Part shown: positions 5,788-6,847 of the stretch, one piece after another
How positions within the stretch are numbered: the first letter of the stretch is position 1
Layout: each line of letters starts with the position of its first letter
NCBI GenBank assembly: GCA_035656415.1
Contig: DASRSM010000189.1
Span: forward strand, 1-6,847
From: JAFAHZ01 sp035656415
Lineage (GTDB): Bacteria; Vulcanimicrobiota; Vulcanimicrobiia; Vulcanimicrobiales; Vulcanimicrobiaceae
Direction of reading: 5' to 3'
Length of the DNA: 6,847 bases
Program-made: the position numbers and the translations under genes
The notes under the pieces: generated by a model
Seen by the model: the letters and a program-made list of their open reading frames with translations, nothing else
Database searches by the model: none
What the model was told of the DNA's origin: nothing

Positions 5788-6314
5788 ACGAGGTTCGCAA
5801 GCGTCGGGTTGACCGCGTCCTTCTCGGACAGGATGGGCGGCCGCCCCGCGAGGGGCCATTGAACCGCCAGGTCCGGATCGTCCCAGGCGACCCCAAACTC
5901 CGACGACGGATCGTACAGCGCGCTCTGCTTGTAAAGGAAAGCGACGCTCTCGGAGAGCGCGAGGAACCCATGAAGGCAGCCCTTCGGTATGTAGATTTGC
6001 CGTCGCTCGCTCGCCTTGAGCAGCGTCCCGTACCAGCGCCCGTACGTCGGCGAATCCTCACGCGCGTCCGCGATCACGTCGAATGCCTCCCCCTCGAGCA
6101 CTTGCACGAGCTTGCTCATTCTGCGATCGCCGTGCAGTCCGCGAAGCACGCCCCTCCGCGAGACCGACAGATTGTCCTGAATAAAGACGTCTGCGATGCC
6201 GGCGTCCGCGTAACGCGTGCTCGCGAAAATCTCAGCAAAGCTCCCGCGTACGTCGCTATATACTTTAGGAGTGACGAGCAGTGCGCCGCTAATTGGAAGG
6301 GGCTCGACGGTCAT
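5772..6314 (-). CDS. RmlC-family dTDP-4-keto-sugar 3,5-epimerase-like cupin
   Basis: A 180-residue cupin of the dTDP-4-dehydrorhamnose 3,5-epimerase family, which inverts C3 and/or C5 of dTDP-4-keto-6-deoxyglucose on the way to rhamnose or related deoxysugars in the cytoplasm. Visible motifs: VYSDVRGSFAEIF (18-30), FIQDNLSVSRRGVLRGLHGD (44-63) with the catalytic-type His61, KLVQVLEG with Lys68, IYIPKGCLHGFLALS (107-121), YKQSALYDPSSE with candidate catalytic tyrosines 128 and 134, and WDDPDLAVQWP (144-154). Canonical RmlC usually reads RGLHYQ; here it is RGLHGD, so the substrate or the number of epimerised carbons may differ. The ATG at 6314 was chosen because it gives the standard family length and N-terminus. 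An in-frame ATG at 6422 would add 36 unrelated residues antisense to the neighbouring lipoprotein gene. The stop is TAA at 5772-5774. It is divergent from the lipoprotein and upstream of the sigma cluster on the same strand. I saw no rmlA, B or D neighbour. Confidence 0.88.
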   Translation of the reverse strand: MTVEPLPISGALLVTPKVYSDVRGSFAEIFASTRYADAGIADVFIQDNLSVSRRGVLRGLHGDRRMSKLVQVLEGEAFDVIADAREDSPTYGRWYGTLLKASERRQIYIPKGCLHGFLALSESVAFLYKQSALYDPSSEFGVAWDDPDLAVQWPLAGRPPILSEKDAVNPTLANLVARRA

Positions 6315-6372
6315 AAGGCCCACTGCCTTCAAGAGGAGGCCGAACGGCCCTCCCCGCAATTTCCGGGTGCTC
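6315..6372. promoter_or_regulatory. Divergent intergenic region with an inverted repeat
   Basis: These 58 bases separate the divergent starts of the epimerase (-) and the lipoprotein phosphoesterase (+), so each gene's initiation signals must lie here or in the other gene. They hold an imperfect inverted repeat, GGAGGCCG at 6335-6342 facing CGGCCCTCC at 6345-6353, with a 2-base centre and one bulged base. It could be an operator shared by both genes or a hairpin in the leader. No convincing -35/-10 pair was seen. Confidence 0.35.
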
Positions 6373-6847
6373 GTGAACCGTCGACTGCTACCGGCGTCAG
6401 CTTTTGCCGTCGCCCTTTCCATCGCGGCCGGATGCGGCGGCGGTCGTTCGCCGGCTGCTTTGCCGTACGCGCCGGTTTCGGCCGATTCGAGCGGCGTGTC
6501 CCCTAACGGTGCGGGCCGTTACATCAAACACGTCATCGTCGTCATTCAAGAGAATCGCTCGTACGATAACTTGTTCGCCACGTTTCCGGGCGGCGCCGGT
6601 ACGACGAGCGGGAAAACGCCGCACGGAACCGTCAAGCTGCACCCGGCGCCCCTTGCGCGCAACGGCATCACGCCGCCCAACACGTACCTTTACTACCAAC
6701 AAGAGCACGACGGCGGCAAAATGGACGGCTTTTGGAACGTGCCGCCGTTCGACGGTCACGACGGCTCGTATTTGTACCAATACGTCGCTCCGAAATACGT
6801 CGTTCCCTATTGGACGTTGGCAAAGCAGTACGTGCTGGCCGATCACA
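6373..6847 (+). CDS. Phosphoesterase-family lipoprotein (AcpA/phospholipase C-like), 3' partial
   Basis: The first 158 residues of a secreted phosphoesterase are visible. The N-terminus is a lipoprotein signal: basic MNRR, a hydrophobic run to ALSIAAGC, and Cys21 as the likely lipidated residue followed by Gly-Gly-Gly, then a Ser/Pro-rich spacer. The catalytic domain then starts with HVIVVIQENRSYDNLFATFP; Glu60 and Asn61 of the ENRS motif are the family's first metal-binding residues. Later come EHDGGKMDGFW and VPYWTLAKQYVLADH, also typical of the Pfam phosphoesterase family (acid phosphatase AcpA, phospholipase C). Such proteins remove phosphate from lipids or other esters outside the cytoplasm. 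GTG at 6373 is preferred; GTG at 6367 is also in frame and would add two residues. Neither has a strong Shine-Dalgarno at the right distance; an AGGAGG at 6334-6339 is too far upstream. The rest of the active site is beyond the window, so activity cannot be judged. Confidence 0.88.
   Translation, partial: MNRRLLPASAFAVALSIAAGCGGGRSPAALPYAPVSADSSGVSPNGAGRYIKHVIVVIQENRSYDNLFATFPGGAGTTSGKTPHGTVKLHPAPLARNGITPPNTYLYYQQEHDGGKMDGFWNVPPFDGHDGSYLYQYVAPKYVVPYWTLAKQYVLADH

Noticed and set aside
6259..6264. TATACT, a possible -10 box on the + strand for the lipoprotein
   Set aside because: No -35-like hexamer at 16-18 bases upstream, and it lies inside the epimerase coding sequence.
6315..6422. N-terminal extension of the RmlC-like protein to an ATG at 6422
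   Set aside because: Adds 36 residues unlike the family and would run antisense through the lipoprotein signal peptide; ATG at 6314 gives the standard length.
5745..6506. Long open frame on the + strand (253 residues)
   Set aside because: Opposite the RmlC-like gene and overlapping the lipoprotein start; no family pattern and Arg-rich composition.
6397..6846. - strand open frame of 149 residues at the right edge
   Set aside because: Mirror of the phosphoesterase gene, whose + frame has a signal peptide and the ENRS metal motif.
1..6847. CRISPR array, tRNA, rRNA, insertion sequence or attachment site
   Set aside because: No regularly spaced repeats, tRNA-like cloverleaf, transposase or integrase pattern was seen by eye on either strand; almost all bases are in recognised coding frames.

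Overview
The window is GC-rich, densely coding bacterial DNA. GTG and TTG starts are common and genes abut or overlap by a few bases. I see no marker gene that fixes the taxon. The mix (ECF sigma factor, zinc-finger anti-sigma factor, beta-helix membrane protein, lipoprotein phosphoesterase, nucleotide-sugar enzymes) fits a free-living, high-GC soil-type lineage such as Candidatus Eremiobacterota/WPS-2 or a neighbouring phylum. That placement is a low-confidence inference.

Layout. Left, + strand (1-1163): a DegT/DnrJ/EryC1/StrS sugar aminotransferase missing only a few N-terminal residues at the window edge. Centre, - strand, read from 5720 down to 1160: six tightly packed genes in the order ECF sigma factor, zinc-finger anti-sigma factor with two membrane segments, bactofilin-like beta-repeat membrane protein, LysN-type class I aminotransferase, an unrecognised 151-residue protein, and a formyltransferase of the Fmt/ArnA-N fold. 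Junctions are: 20-base overlap, 4-base overlap (GTGA), 10-base gap, 9-base gap with the Shine-Dalgarno sitting on the upstream stop, and 6-base gap. This looks like one operon headed by its own regulator. Its last gene ends tail-to-tail with the left aminotransferase, the two TAG stops sharing the palindrome CTAG. Right: an RmlC-type sugar epimerase on the - strand (5772-6314), then a short divergent promoter region, then a + strand lipoprotein of the phosphoesterase (AcpA/phospholipase C) family that runs off the right edge.

How they may work together. The sigma/anti-sigma pair should sense an envelope signal, and the beta-repeat membrane protein translationally coupled to the anti-sigma factor is a candidate partner. 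Two kinds of surface-sugar chemistry flank or end the cluster (sugar aminotransferase plus formyltransferase on the left, RmlC-like epimerase on the right), which suggests modified deoxysugars for envelope polysaccharide. The LysN-like aminotransferase and the 151-residue protein do not obviously belong to that theme.

No tRNA, rRNA, CRISPR array, insertion sequence or integrase was seen. There is no gene-free stretch longer than about 60 bases. I found no clear new defence or mobile system. The most unusual items are the sigma-headed mixed operon, the formyltransferase lacking the usual active-site Asn, and the unknown 151-residue protein.
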